Source of the DNA: a bacterium
GTDB lineage: Bacteria > Zixibacteria > MSB-5A5 > GN15 > FEB-12
Reading direction: 5' to 3'
Assembly (NCBI GenBank): GCA_030605565.1
Contig: JAUWIB010000065.1
Location: 1-32,940, forward strand
DNA length: 32,940 bases
Shown here: positions 16,341 to 23,439 of the stretch, piece by piece
How positions within the stretch are numbered: the first letter of the stretch is position 1
Layout of the letters: each line of letters begins with the position of its first letter
The notes under the pieces: generated by a model
What the model saw: only the letters and a program-made list of their open reading frames with translations
Databases searched by the model: none
Told to the model about the DNA's origin: nothing
Position numbers and translations under genes: made by a program

Positions 16341-17477
16341 TCATCGAGGCGTCAAGTCAATTGGCTCAAGGTCGCCCAGGACCTTGTTCCAGTCTATTGG
16401 CTTAAGGTCGCTCTGGAACTTGTTCCAATCTGTTGGCTTAAGGTCGCTCTGGAACTTGTTCCAGTCTATTGGCGTGTAAGGGTTTATGCCATGAACCTTT
16501 GACTTTCCGTCGTACGCATTGTTATCGTTGATCGTCTCAATCGTGGTGATTTTCCGCTCAATAGTGGTCTTGAATGGGCCAGCGACCAGTGCATGATGCT
16601 CCCCTCTTAGGTTCTCAGACAGGATTTCGTGAGTAACCGTGGTCTCAGAAAACTCTTCCACGAGCGTATTACCCTGTTGCCGCCATGTGTATGACGAGTA
16701 AGTCTCAGGCTTGGTGGACACATCCGGATTGCCGAATGGCGCGACAGAAATATAAAAAAGCTTGGAAGCACGCCACCCGTTCTTCAGATCCTCCAATGGT
16801 CGTAAACCTTTGTGAAACTCATATATTAGCCGAATGTCAGCAACCGTGAGCGCTAAGTCGATTGCCATGCCCACAATGCCTGCTCTCGGACCGACCATCT
16901 GCAGCACCACCCCCCTCATATTTCCGCTTATTGCATCCATAGCCTCATAAGCAAACGGGACCGGGTCAGGGGCAGCGTACGTACCTGTTGTGAGGAAGGC
17001 ATGCATCGAATGATGGTCGGTCGTGAATGCAGAAGAGTGTGGCTCCAGAGTCCAAGACGGGTTTACTGCGCTCATGTAACTGAGTGACGAAAGGAGCGGA
17101 TCATCGGGCCGGGAGTGTGGACTGTTGTAGTCGTGGGTCGAAGTACCAAAACACTCGAACGATGACGGGCTTGTGTAAGACCAATCGGCGGTTGGGTCCG
17201 CTGCCCAGCGGTGATGGGACCGCCACAACATCGGATCATCTACAAGGTGATGAGGACTCGAGGGGGAATATGTAGGGCTCGTCTGATGCTGGAGAGCACT
17301 TGGGGACGTATATGTGCTGAGTGCTTGCCTAACAGGATTCGTGTACGTCGCATAAGAAGGTGGGGGCATGTACTGATGGGATGTCAGTTGCGCGACCACG
17401 GTACCGGGCACCACGATAAGTGACAGCAGTATCGCTATGGACACCGCCAAGACAAAACTCTGCTTCGCTGATTTCAT
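16341..17477 (-). CDS. Secreted low-complexity protein with C-terminal tandem repeats
   Basis: The 378-residue product has a signal peptide (hydrophobic segment, VVPGTVVAQ, cleavage near residue 30). A strong Shine-Dalgarno AAAAGGAGT precedes its ATG, so it is probably real. Residues about 30-165 are rich in His, Ser, Pro, Tyr and Thr, with many HH and SP pairs and no recognisable fold. A middle section (about 170-240) contains a hydrophobic helix-like stretch (GIVGMAIDLALTVADIRLIYEF). A beta-like section with Thr/Glu/Ile alternation (TTVTHEIL, TTIERKITTIETI) follows. The C-terminus has three 12-residue repeats of the type IDWNKFQSDLKP. I do not recognise a family. It stands alone, divergent from pepF. 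Confidence 0.72.
   Translation of the reverse strand: MKSAKQSFVLAVSIAILLSLIVVPGTVVAQLTSHQYMPPPSYATYTNPVRQALSTYTSPSALQHQTSPTYSPSSPHHLVDDPMLWRSHHRWAADPTADWSYTSPSSFECFGTSTHDYNSPHSRPDDPLLSSLSYMSAVNPSWTLEPHSSAFTTDHHSMHAFLTTGTYAAPDPVPFAYEAMDAISGNMRGVVLQMVGPRAGIVGMAIDLALTVADIRLIYEFHKGLRPLEDLKNGWRASKLFYISVAPFGNPDVSTKPETYSSYTWRQQGNTLVEEFSETTVTHEILSENLRGEHHALVAGPFKTTIERKITTIETINDNNAYDGKSKVHGINPYTPIDWNKFQSDLKPTDWNKFQSDLKPIDWNKVLGDLEPIDLTPR
16363..16470 (-). repeat. Three 36-bp tandem repeats in the 3' end of the secreted-protein gene
   Basis: Units 16363-16398, 16399-16434 and 16435-16470 are in frame and encode 12-residue repeats (DWNKFQSDLKP type). The second and third units are nearly identical, while the unit nearest the stop has drifted. 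Recent in-frame expansion is likely. Confidence 0.85.
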
Positions 17478-17725
17478 AATGGACTCCTTTTCCTCTTATA
17501 TCTTAAACGGCTCGGTTCGTTGGAGGTTCCAATTCCGAGTGGATTTAAGCTAAAAACAAACCACCCCTTACTAGGGTATCCCACTCCACCCCAGCGGGCC
17601 GTGGGATCGGTCGTCTACCAGTATTCGCCTGAGTTCCCCCAATGAACCCAATCGGCACTTGATTGTTGCACGCTCAGGCTGTTTATTCCCGGAAGTTATT
17701 GTACGATTCGACAGAAAGGAACGAG

Positions 17726-19546
17726 ATGACCACCGAGACAAAAGCAGCACCCAAGAAGATACCGCAGCGTTCGGATATCGATGAGAAGTTGACCTGGAGT
17801 CTGGCCGACATCTACCGCTCCGACGAAGCGTGGGAAAAAGAGTTCAAGCATGCCAAAACGTTGATCGACAAAGCCGGTGAGTTCGCGGGCCAACTCGATC
17901 ATTCACCTCAGACATTGTACAACTGTCTCAAGGCGCGCAGCGATCTGGGGTTGATCTGTTCAAGTCTGTACCAGTACGCGCATCTCAACCGCGACCTGGA
18001 CAACCGGCAGTCGGAGTATCAGGCGATGAGTGACCGGGCGGCGAATCTTAATTCAGAAGCAGCAGCGGCTTTCTCCTATGTTGAGCCGGAGTTGCTTGCC
18101 ATAGATGAGGCTTGCCTCCTGGAGATGGCCGATCAGTTCGAGAAAACCGACGAGTACGATTTCTATGTCAAGGAACTGATCCGCAGCCGCAAACACGTGC
18201 GTTCGGAGGAAGTCGAGGAGTTGCTGGCGCAGTCGGCCGTCATGGCGCGTGGCGCGGAGTCGATTTTCACCATGCTCAACGATGCCGACCTCAAGTATCC
18301 GGCCATCAAAGATGAAGACGGCAACGATGTCACCCTCACCAAGCAGCGCTTTGCCAAGTTCATGGAGTCATCGGATCGACGCGTCCGCAAAGATGCGCAC
18401 GAGGCGTTTTACTCTGTCTACAAGGACCATCTGAACACTACCGGCGCCTCGCTGTCCAGTTCGGTCAACCGCGATGTTTTCTACAGTCGTGCTCGCCGAT
18501 TCGACAACTGTCTGCACGCCGCCCTTGATGGCGACAATATCCCGTCACAGGTATATCATTCACTGATCAAAACCACCGAGTCGCAACTGGACGGTCTGCA
18601 CCATTACGTCGCCTTGCGCAAGCGGCTGCTGAAGCTGGACGAAATCAAGATGTACGACCTGCTTTGCCCGCTCTTTCCTGAACGTGACTACGAAGTGCCT
18701 TACGACCAGGCTGTCCAGCAGACGATTGAGGCCCTGCAACCCCTTGGGGGCGATTACCTCAGCACCCTTAAGAGAGGGTTTGACTCGCGATGGGTCGATG
18801 TCCTTGAGACGGAGGGGAAGGGGAGCGGCGCTTACAGTTGGGGGAACTATCGGGTACATCCGTTCGTGTTGATGAACTACAATGACACCGTCGACAACAT
18901 GTTCACGCTCGCACACGAGTTGGGACACGCCCTGCACAGTTTCCACTCCAACAAGACACAGCCGTATCCCAAGGCTCAGTACTCGATATTTGTCGCCGAG
19001 GTGGCGTCCACGCTCAACGAGGGTCTACTGATGCAGCACCTTCTCTCGAAGGCAACCGACAAACTCGACAAGCTGTATCTCCTCAACCGCCACGTCGACA
19101 ATACGGTCGGTACTTATTTCAATCAGGTCATGTATGCGCACTTCGAACTGGAGATCCATGAACGGGTCGAGAGAGGTGAGGCGTTGTCACCGGACGCGCT
19201 CAATGAACTTTGGGGCCAACTTACGCAGAAGTATTTCGGTCCGGAGTTATCGCATGATGATTTAAGTGCTTTGAAGTGGAGTCGGGTCCCGCACTTCTAT
19301 TTGAATTTCTACGTCTTTCAGTACGCGACTTCGTACGCTGCCTCGCAGGCTATTCTGGATAAGTTCCTCGCTGGTGAAGAGGGGTTGGTCCAAAGATACC
19401 TGAAGCTGATCTCCTCGGGTGGTAACAATCACCCGATCGAGCAACTCAAGCAGTGCGGTGTCGATATGACCACGCCCGCGCCGGTCGAGGCCACGCTCAA
19501 ATTGTTCGCCGACCAGATAGACGAGATGGACAAGCTGACCTCCTGA
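17726..19546 (+). CDS. pepF: Oligoendopeptidase F (M3B family)
   Basis: The 606-residue metallopeptidase starts best at ATG 17726, preceded by GAAAGGA. An in-frame start at 17663 lacks a ribosome site and adds a tail foreign to the family. The N-terminal helical domain begins TWSLADIYRSDEAWE. The zinc site LAHELGHALHSFHS lies near residue 396 (HExxH), and the third ligand Glu is in VAEVASTLNEGLL. The C-terminal NHPIEQLKQCGVDMT is also characteristic. PepF cleaves short peptides in the cytoplasm as part of peptide turnover. It has no signal peptide and is a single gene with a divergent neighbour on the left. The intergenic region 17478-17725 shows only an inverted repeat ATCCCAC (17578-17584) / GTGGGAT (17601-17607). 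Confidence 0.93.
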   Translation: MTTETKAAPKKIPQRSDIDEKLTWSLADIYRSDEAWEKEFKHAKTLIDKAGEFAGQLDHSPQTLYNCLKARSDLGLICSSLYQYAHLNRDLDNRQSEYQAMSDRAANLNSEAAAAFSYVEPELLAIDEACLLEMADQFEKTDEYDFYVKELIRSRKHVRSEEVEELLAQSAVMARGAESIFTMLNDADLKYPAIKDEDGNDVTLTKQRFAKFMESSDRRVRKDAHEAFYSVYKDHLNTTGASLSSSVNRDVFYSRARRFDNCLHAALDGDNIPSQVYHSLIKTTESQLDGLHHYVALRKRLLKLDEIKMYDLLCPLFPERDYEVPYDQAVQQTIEALQPLGGDYLSTLKRGFDSRWVDVLETEGKGSGAYSWGNYRVHPFVLMNYNDTVDNMFTLAHELGHALHSFHSNKTQPYPKAQYSIFVAEVASTLNEGLLMQHLLSKATDKLDKLYLLNRHVDNTVGTYFNQVMYAHFELEIHERVERGEALSPDALNELWGQLTQKYFGPELSHDDLSALKWSRVPHFYLNFYVFQYATSYAASQAILDKFLAGEEGLVQRYLKLISSGGNNHPIEQLKQCGVDMTTPAPVEATLKLFADQIDEMDKLTS

Positions 19547-19561
19547 GGTAACGGATCATGC

Positions 19562-19659
19562 GCATGCTTCGACTTCGCTCAGCATGAGGTGTTGGCAAGT
19601 GTACACCTTGGACTTCCCCCTGAGCGCATATCACCTCACCCTGACCGGAGTCGAAGGGT
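19562..19659 (+). repeat. Two copies of a short dispersed repeat (TTCGACTTCGCTCAG type)
   Basis: GCATGCTTCGACTTCGCTCAG (19562-19582) forms a hairpin through its GCATGCT and AGCATG ends. A related inverted copy with CCGGAGTCGAAGGG lies at 19639-19659. The word also occurs at 15882, 15997 and 21247, always between genes. Confidence 0.6.
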
Positions 19660-19667
19660 AGTAAGGG

Positions 19668-19763
19668 CTTCGGTACCCCACCCAGAGCGTCAGCGTCGGG
19701 TGGGTTCTTTCTGATGTCACACCAATCCCACCTGCCGCTCCGCTGTAGGTGGAGTACCAGCGT
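19668..19763 (+). repeat. 96-bp direct repeat, left copy (before bacteriohemerythrin gene)
   Basis: This aligns without gaps to 20340-20435; differences are about a dozen and mostly transitions. It begins CTTCGGTACCCCACCC and includes the arms CCCACCC and GGGTGGG followed by TTCTTTCT, a terminator-like element. It ends GTACCAGCGT. The two copies bracket the bacteriohemerythrin gene. Confidence 0.85.
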
Positions 19764-19850
19764 ACTGACTTTTTTGTATTGACTACTCACCTGCCTTTTC
19801 ATAGAGTCTGGTATTGGAGAATGAAGTCCTTCATTTCGGAGCCGAGGATT

Positions 19851-20276
19851 ATGCCGACTCAGACGTTCCTTGAGTGGAAAGATCGTTACAGCGTTGGGAA
19901 CGACGAACTTGATCGCGACCACCAAAGTATCATCGCTATCATCAATGACCTGCACAATTCCATTCGGGATCAATCAACCCATGCGCAACTCAAAGAGATA
20001 CTTGACAGACTGTTCGATTACACTCAAACACATTTTGCGCGCGAAGAACGCCTTATGCAGGAATATGGGTACCCCGATCTGCCGAAACATCGTACCGTCC
20101 ATAGCCAATTGACCCAGAATACAAAAGAACTGCTGGCGCAATCCTTGCACGAGGAAAGCGGCACTGCATTGAAGGCCATGTCTTTCCTGAAGGACTGGTG
20201 GATAGACCACATCCTGATAATGGACTCGCGATACAAGCCATACATACTGAAAGAACCGACAACCGACCAACCGTAG
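19851..20276 (+). CDS. Bacteriohemerythrin
   Basis: A 141-residue four-helix di-iron oxygen-binding protein. All seven expected iron ligands are present in order: His24 (DRDHQS), His61 and Glu65 (THFAREE), His80 and His84 (PKHRTVH), His120 and Asp125 (DHILIMD). The motif EYGYPDLPKH and C-terminal FLKDWWIDHILIMDSRY are typical. The start at ATG 19851 gives the family's usual MPTQTFLEW; GAGGA lies four bases ahead. Upstream starts add about 34 unrelated residues. It may store or sense oxygen or deliver it to an enzyme. It lies between two 96-bp direct repeats. A weak promoter (TTGACT at 19779-19784 with TAGAGT 17 bp later) precedes it. Confidence 0.93.
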   Translation: MPTQTFLEWKDRYSVGNDELDRDHQSIIAIINDLHNSIRDQSTHAQLKEILDRLFDYTQTHFAREERLMQEYGYPDLPKHRTVHSQLTQNTKELLAQSLHEESGTALKAMSFLKDWWIDHILIMDSRYKPYILKEPTTDQP

Positions 20277-20286
20277 AGGCAGAGTG

Positions 20287-20312
20287 ACCGGCGTACGTCC
20301 TCGTGCGCCGGT
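20287..20312 (+). repeat. Hairpin with conserved 12-base loop
   Basis: ACCGGCG (20287-20293) pairs with CGCCGGT (20306-20312) around TACGTCCTCGTG. The loop is identical to that at 7191-7202, where the stem is GTCGGTG/CGCCGAC. The loop is kept while the stem changes and still pairs. Confidence 0.75.
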
Positions 20313-20339
20313 TGTTCGCTCCGAACGAGGCAGACGAGA

Positions 20340-20435
20340 CTTCGGCACCCCACCCGGAGCGCCGGCGTCGGGTGGGTTCTTTCTGATATCACACTAAACC
20401 CACCTGTCGCTCCGCTGTAGATAGGGTACCAGTGT
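20340..20435 (+). repeat. 96-bp direct repeat, right copy (after bacteriohemerythrin gene)
   Basis: This is the ungapped partner of 19668-19763. It contains CCCACCCG and CGGGTGGG arms followed by TTCTTTCT and may terminate the hemerythrin transcript. The rest of the gap 20436-20628 shows nothing recognisable. Confidence 0.85.
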
Positions 20436-20628
20436 CCGTTGTTGCAGCCATCATTCACCATGTGTCCACCTCAGTCCGGCCCGGAACTGGGTTCCAGCCG
20501 AGCCGAGGGGAGCAATTGTACGCAACATCGGATAGCGAAGATCGTACCTGGAGAAAACGAAGACAGTCTAGTCATGGTTTATTCTGTGTGGTCCACAAGC
20601 TGACCATCATGACAAGAGGAGGAATCCT

Positions 20629-21195
20629 GTGAAGTTCTCAGTTCAAGCCGTTGCAGTACATTTGACAGTTCTCTTCGCTCTCGCGGCCTCCGTTTGGTGC
20701 CAGGACGAACCAACCAGCATTCAAGACCGGCTGGCCGAATGGCGCCAGGGTGTCTGGATAACCACGTACACGATCTGGACGGACTCCCACTATTTCGTCG
20801 TTTCCTATGAAGGGAATTCGGTTTCCCCGAACATCTATGTTGGAGCCTCTCAGGTCCGTTTCCACAACAAAGGGATCGCGCGGCAACAGGTTCTCCGCCT
20901 CCGCGAAGCCCCCGGCGGCGACAGACAAATGTTCCGGGAAACCGCATTTCAGTCGGATCACAAAGAAGCACCGATGGTCTTTGACTCTTCTATGTTCAAG
21001 CCCGACGTCTGCAACATTATTGACGGTGTGATTTACGATGCGATTATAAAAGCCACCGACGAATACATCCTGCTGGCTACCTGCAACGGCGACAAAGTGA
21101 AAATGCTGGCCGATGGCGTCAGTGTATACATGCCGGCTGGTGGTGGAGAGTACTACTCATACCGGGTCGAGAAATTGTCAGGTAGAGCTGAGTAG
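20629..21195 (+). CDS. Small secreted protein of unknown function
   Basis: The 188-residue product starts at GTG 20629, preceded by AGAGGAGG with seven-base spacing, which is decisive for the start. It has an N-terminal signal peptide (about 23 residues, ending ASVWCQ). The mature part is rich in beta-type segments (GVWITTYTIWTDSHYFVVSYEG, EYILLATCNGDKVKMLADGVSVYMP) and has two Cys residues (CNIIDG, ATCNGD) that might form a disulfide. I do not recognise a family. A hairpin terminator follows. It sits alone between the hemerythrin and a minus-strand carbonic-anhydrase-like gene. Confidence 0.72.
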   Translation: MKFSVQAVAVHLTVLFALAASVWCQDEPTSIQDRLAEWRQGVWITTYTIWTDSHYFVVSYEGNSVSPNIYVGASQVRFHNKGIARQQVLRLREAPGGDRQMFRETAFQSDHKEAPMVFDSSMFKPDVCNIIDGVIYDAIIKATDEYILLATCNGDKVKMLADGVSVYMPAGGGEYYSYRVEKLSGRAE

Positions 21196-21218
21196 CGACA
21201 GGGATAGGTCCCGTGTCC

Positions 21219-21245
21219 GGCAGATGTCCACATCTGCCGTTTTCA
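21219..21245 (+). terminator. Intrinsic terminator-like hairpin after the small secreted protein gene
   Basis: GGCAGATG (21219-21226) and CATCTGCC (21231-21238) form a perfect 8-bp stem around TCCA, followed by GTTTTC. The TCCA loop also links it to the dispersed hairpin family at 7119, 7238 and 9715. Confidence 0.6.
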
Positions 21246-21350
21246 TGCTTCGACTCCGCTCAGCATGAGGTTGGGGAAACTCAGACTGAGACCATAAAGC
21301 GCGTAGCGCCTGAAACCCATTTATGGGTGATTTATCACCGCGTAGCACGA
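21244..21350 (+). repeat. Intergenic hairpin and dispersed-repeat block
   Basis: CATGCTTCGACTCCGCTCAG (21244-21263) is the dispersed repeat also seen at 19562. Beyond it CGCGTAGCGC (21300-21309) is followed by two overlapping hairpins: ACCCAT/ATGGGT (21315-21328) and GGTGAT/ATCACC (21326-21339). They share three bases, so only one can form at a time. On the minus strand this block matches 9543-9561, GCTACGCGGTGATAAATCA. Confidence 0.65.
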
Positions 21351-21366
21351 GAAACAGGCTTGCCTG

Positions 21367-21786
21367 TCAGTCCCTCGTGATGACCGCGAACTGTTCGACT
21401 TTCCAGTCTTTGTCGCTGATCCACAAACCGACGATATCGACATCGAGATCCCAGCCGCGAAGACATTCCATCCCCCGACGCAGTTGACCATAATGTTCGT
21501 CTTCAGAGACCGGGTTCCCGGCGCAATCGCCGTGCGCCACCAGCGCGACTACTTTCGAGCCGTGCTTCTCAACGGATATCTTCACGCGCTCTTTGATCGA
21601 CGGCAGTTTGTCCGGGTTTCTTTCAGCCACGAGTTTATCGGGACCGGGCTCGGTGATCATGTCGACATAGTCGGCCTCGCACTGTTCTTTGAGCCAGTTG
21701 ATCACCGGCAGTTGTACCCGGCCGTCCATGCAGTTGATCGCGGTGACGAATTTCGGTTCATTCAGGAGGTCATCGAGTGAGGTCAT
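21367..21786 (-). CDS. Short beta-carbonic-anhydrase-like protein
   Basis: The 139-residue protein keeps the zinc-site layout of beta-carbonic anhydrases in a minimal form: INCMDGR (Cys19, Asp21, Arg23) and HGDCAGNPV (His85, Cys88). Full-length enzymes are about 200 residues, so this belongs to the small carbonic-anhydrase-like group, whose activity is often untested. It has no signal peptide and should be cytoplasmic. AAAGG lies about six bases before ATG 21786 on the minus strand. It is divergent from the fic gene, with 413 bp between them. Confidence 0.75.
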   Translation of the reverse strand: MTSLDDLLNEPKFVTAINCMDGRVQLPVINWLKEQCEADYVDMITEPGPDKLVAERNPDKLPSIKERVKISVEKHGSKVVALVAHGDCAGNPVSEDEHYGQLRRGMECLRGWDLDVDIVGLWISDKDWKVEQFAVITRD

Positions 21787-21909
21787 GTTGGCCTTTCAGT
21801 TCAGTGGTTTTGCCTGCAAGAAAGGGGGGAAGGGGGCGAATGTCAACAAGACCATGCAAAGGCAAGCCGGATTGGGTGCGATCAGTTCCACTCAGGAGGC
21901 CCGAATGTG

Positions 21910-21935
21910 TTATACTTTTGCACACTTAAGTATAA
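21910..21935 (+). promoter_or_regulatory. Inverted repeat with overlapping TATAAT in the divergent region
   Basis: TTATACTT (21910-21917) and AAGTATAA (21928-21935) form a perfect 8-bp inverted repeat with a 10-bp spacer. A TATAAT overlaps its right arm (21931-21936) and another lies at 21962-21967. It could be an operator over a promoter in the region between the carbonic-anhydrase-like and fic genes. No convincing -35 is seen. Confidence 0.4.
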
Positions 21936-22074
21936 TAAGGGGTTGTGATATGTGAGGAAGGTATAATAGGATAATTTACTGTCTGACAAATGGTTATGTT
22001 ATAGAAATATCATTGACTGGCTCAATCTACTCTAAGTCAGGCAAATAGAGCCAATGTTCTTATTGACAGATAGT

Positions 22075-22163
22075 GCAATAAGGACGATACTTATTGCAGG
22101 GAAGTGGAGTTTGCTGCAATAAGAACTCGCGTTATTGCAGGATACGGCAGTAAAAGGCAATAA
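22075..22163 (+). promoter_or_regulatory. 41-bp-periodic operator array upstream of fic
   Basis: GCAATAA occurs at 22075, 22116 and 22157, exactly 41 bp apart. Its complement TTATTGC lies at 22091 and 22132. This gives two identical-geometry 23-bp inverted repeats (7-9-7) plus a third half-site ending 36 bp before the fic start. A further outward-facing TTATTG is at 22060. The 41-bp phasing equals about four helical turns. Autoregulation through the Fic protein's C-terminal winged helix is a natural guess. Confidence 0.7.
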
Positions 22164-22199
22164 CGAATCGTGTAATCGATTGTCATATAGGATTCGACG

Positions 22200-23366
22200 T
22201 TGGACATCAAGGCCTTCAGGAATAATGCACCAGGCGAGTGCATAAGTATCAGTGGCGGAAACTTCGCCTTTGTCCCGAATCCCCTGCCTCCCAACTTGGA
22301 CTACGATGCAAGGCTCCGACGGCTCTTGTCCCAGGCCGATTTATTAGTCGGTGAACTCTCTGGAATCGGTCGCGTCCTCAAAAACCCATATCTTCTTATT
22401 GGACCATACATTAGAAGAGAAGCCGTGTCGAGTTCACGAATAGAGGGAACTCAGTCGTCTCTTAACGATCTGTTTTTCTACGAGGCAATGCCATCAGCTA
22501 AGCCGAGGATCCCGGATGTGCGCGAGGTGATCAATTATGTGCGAGCCATGGAGATCGGCCTGGAATTACGGGAGAAACTCCCGATATCGGTCCGACTCAT
22601 ACGGCATCTACATCGTGTGCTTCTAGATAATGTGCGAGGGCAGTCTAGCAATCTCGGTCAAATACGTCGAGATCAGAATTGGATCGGACCCACGGGCTGC
22701 TCCATCTCGGAAGCCACTTTTATCCCACCACCACCGAGGCAGGTGCTGGATGCGCTTTCAAACTGGGAACGGTATTTGCATTCTGACCCAGAGGATCCAC
22801 CGTTGGTCCAATGCGCCTTAACTCACTATCAATTCGAGGCGATCCACCCTTTTCTGGATGGTAACGGCCGGATCGGACGTCTTCTCATCACATTGTTCTT
22901 GTGCGATAGAGGGATCCTCTCTCAACCACTGTTGTATCTCTCTGCTTTCTTTGAGAGATCTCGGGAGGAATACTATAGGAGGCTGATCACCGTTAGTCAG
23001 ACGGGTGATTGGTATGGCTGGCTGGACTTTTTCTTGCGTGGCGTCATAGCACAAGCCGGGCACGCTATTGCAGACTCTAAGAGGATATTAGCGTTACACG
23101 AGGTGTATCAGGAAAGAATCAGACAAACGAAAAGAGTGCCGGAAACCGCCCATCGACTGATCGATGAGATTTTCATTAGTCCGGTTGTTTCAATCTCGGG
23201 GCTCAGCAAGAAATGGGACGTTTCATTCAACGCTGTCAAAACTGGTGTAAAGCGATTGTTGGATGTCGGCATACTCCTCGATGTTGGTCAGGTCAGACGT
23301 GGGAAGCTCTACGTCGCACATGAACTAACGGAACTGCTGTCCGGAAGCAGTTCTCCCTCAAGGTGA
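22200..23366 (+). CDS. Fic-family protein with N-terminal inhibitory motif and C-terminal HTH
   Basis: The 388-residue protein begins at TTG 22200, with AGGA nine bases ahead; no ATG or GTG fits. The Fic N-terminal domain includes SSSRIEGTQSS near residues 76-84, the inhibitory [S/T]xxxE[G/N] helix found ahead of the active site in self-inhibited Fic enzymes. The catalytic motif HPFLDGNGRIGR is intact, with His near residue 216. The C-terminal about 70 residues (ISGLSKKWDVSFNAVKTGVKRLLDVGIL) form a winged helix-turn-helix. Fic enzymes usually transfer AMP to a hydroxyl side chain of a target protein; the target is unknown. Base composition is more AT-rich than ileS. The upstream 41-bp array suggests tight, probably self-, regulation. 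Confidence 0.9.
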   Translation: MDIKAFRNNAPGECISISGGNFAFVPNPLPPNLDYDARLRRLLSQADLLVGELSGIGRVLKNPYLLIGPYIRREAVSSSRIEGTQSSLNDLFFYEAMPSAKPRIPDVREVINYVRAMEIGLELREKLPISVRLIRHLHRVLLDNVRGQSSNLGQIRRDQNWIGPTGCSISEATFIPPPPRQVLDALSNWERYLHSDPEDPPLVQCALTHYQFEAIHPFLDGNGRIGRLLITLFLCDRGILSQPLLYLSAFFERSREEYYRRLITVSQTGDWYGWLDFFLRGVIAQAGHAIADSKRILALHEVYQERIRQTKRVPETAHRLIDEIFISPVVSISGLSKKWDVSFNAVKTGVKRLLDVGILLDVGQVRRGKLYVAHELTELLSGSSSPSR

Positions 23367-23439
23367 CCCCCAAGGTTCAAAAACCCTTTACATCGTTCGA
23401 TAATTCGGCTAAATTAGGCGGCTTTAGAGGAATACGACC

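Noticed and set aside
16363-16470. CRISPR-like tandem repeat
   Set aside because: The 36-bp units are contiguous, in frame and coding, with no spacers.
19749-19850. N-terminal extension of the bacteriohemerythrin
   Set aside because: It starts inside the 96-bp repeat and lies before the normal MPTQTFLEW start, which has its own ribosome site.
22075-22163. CRISPR array
   Set aside because: The 41-bp period comes from short 7-bp inverted half-sites; the intervening bases partly match too, so there are no unique spacers, and no cas gene is present.
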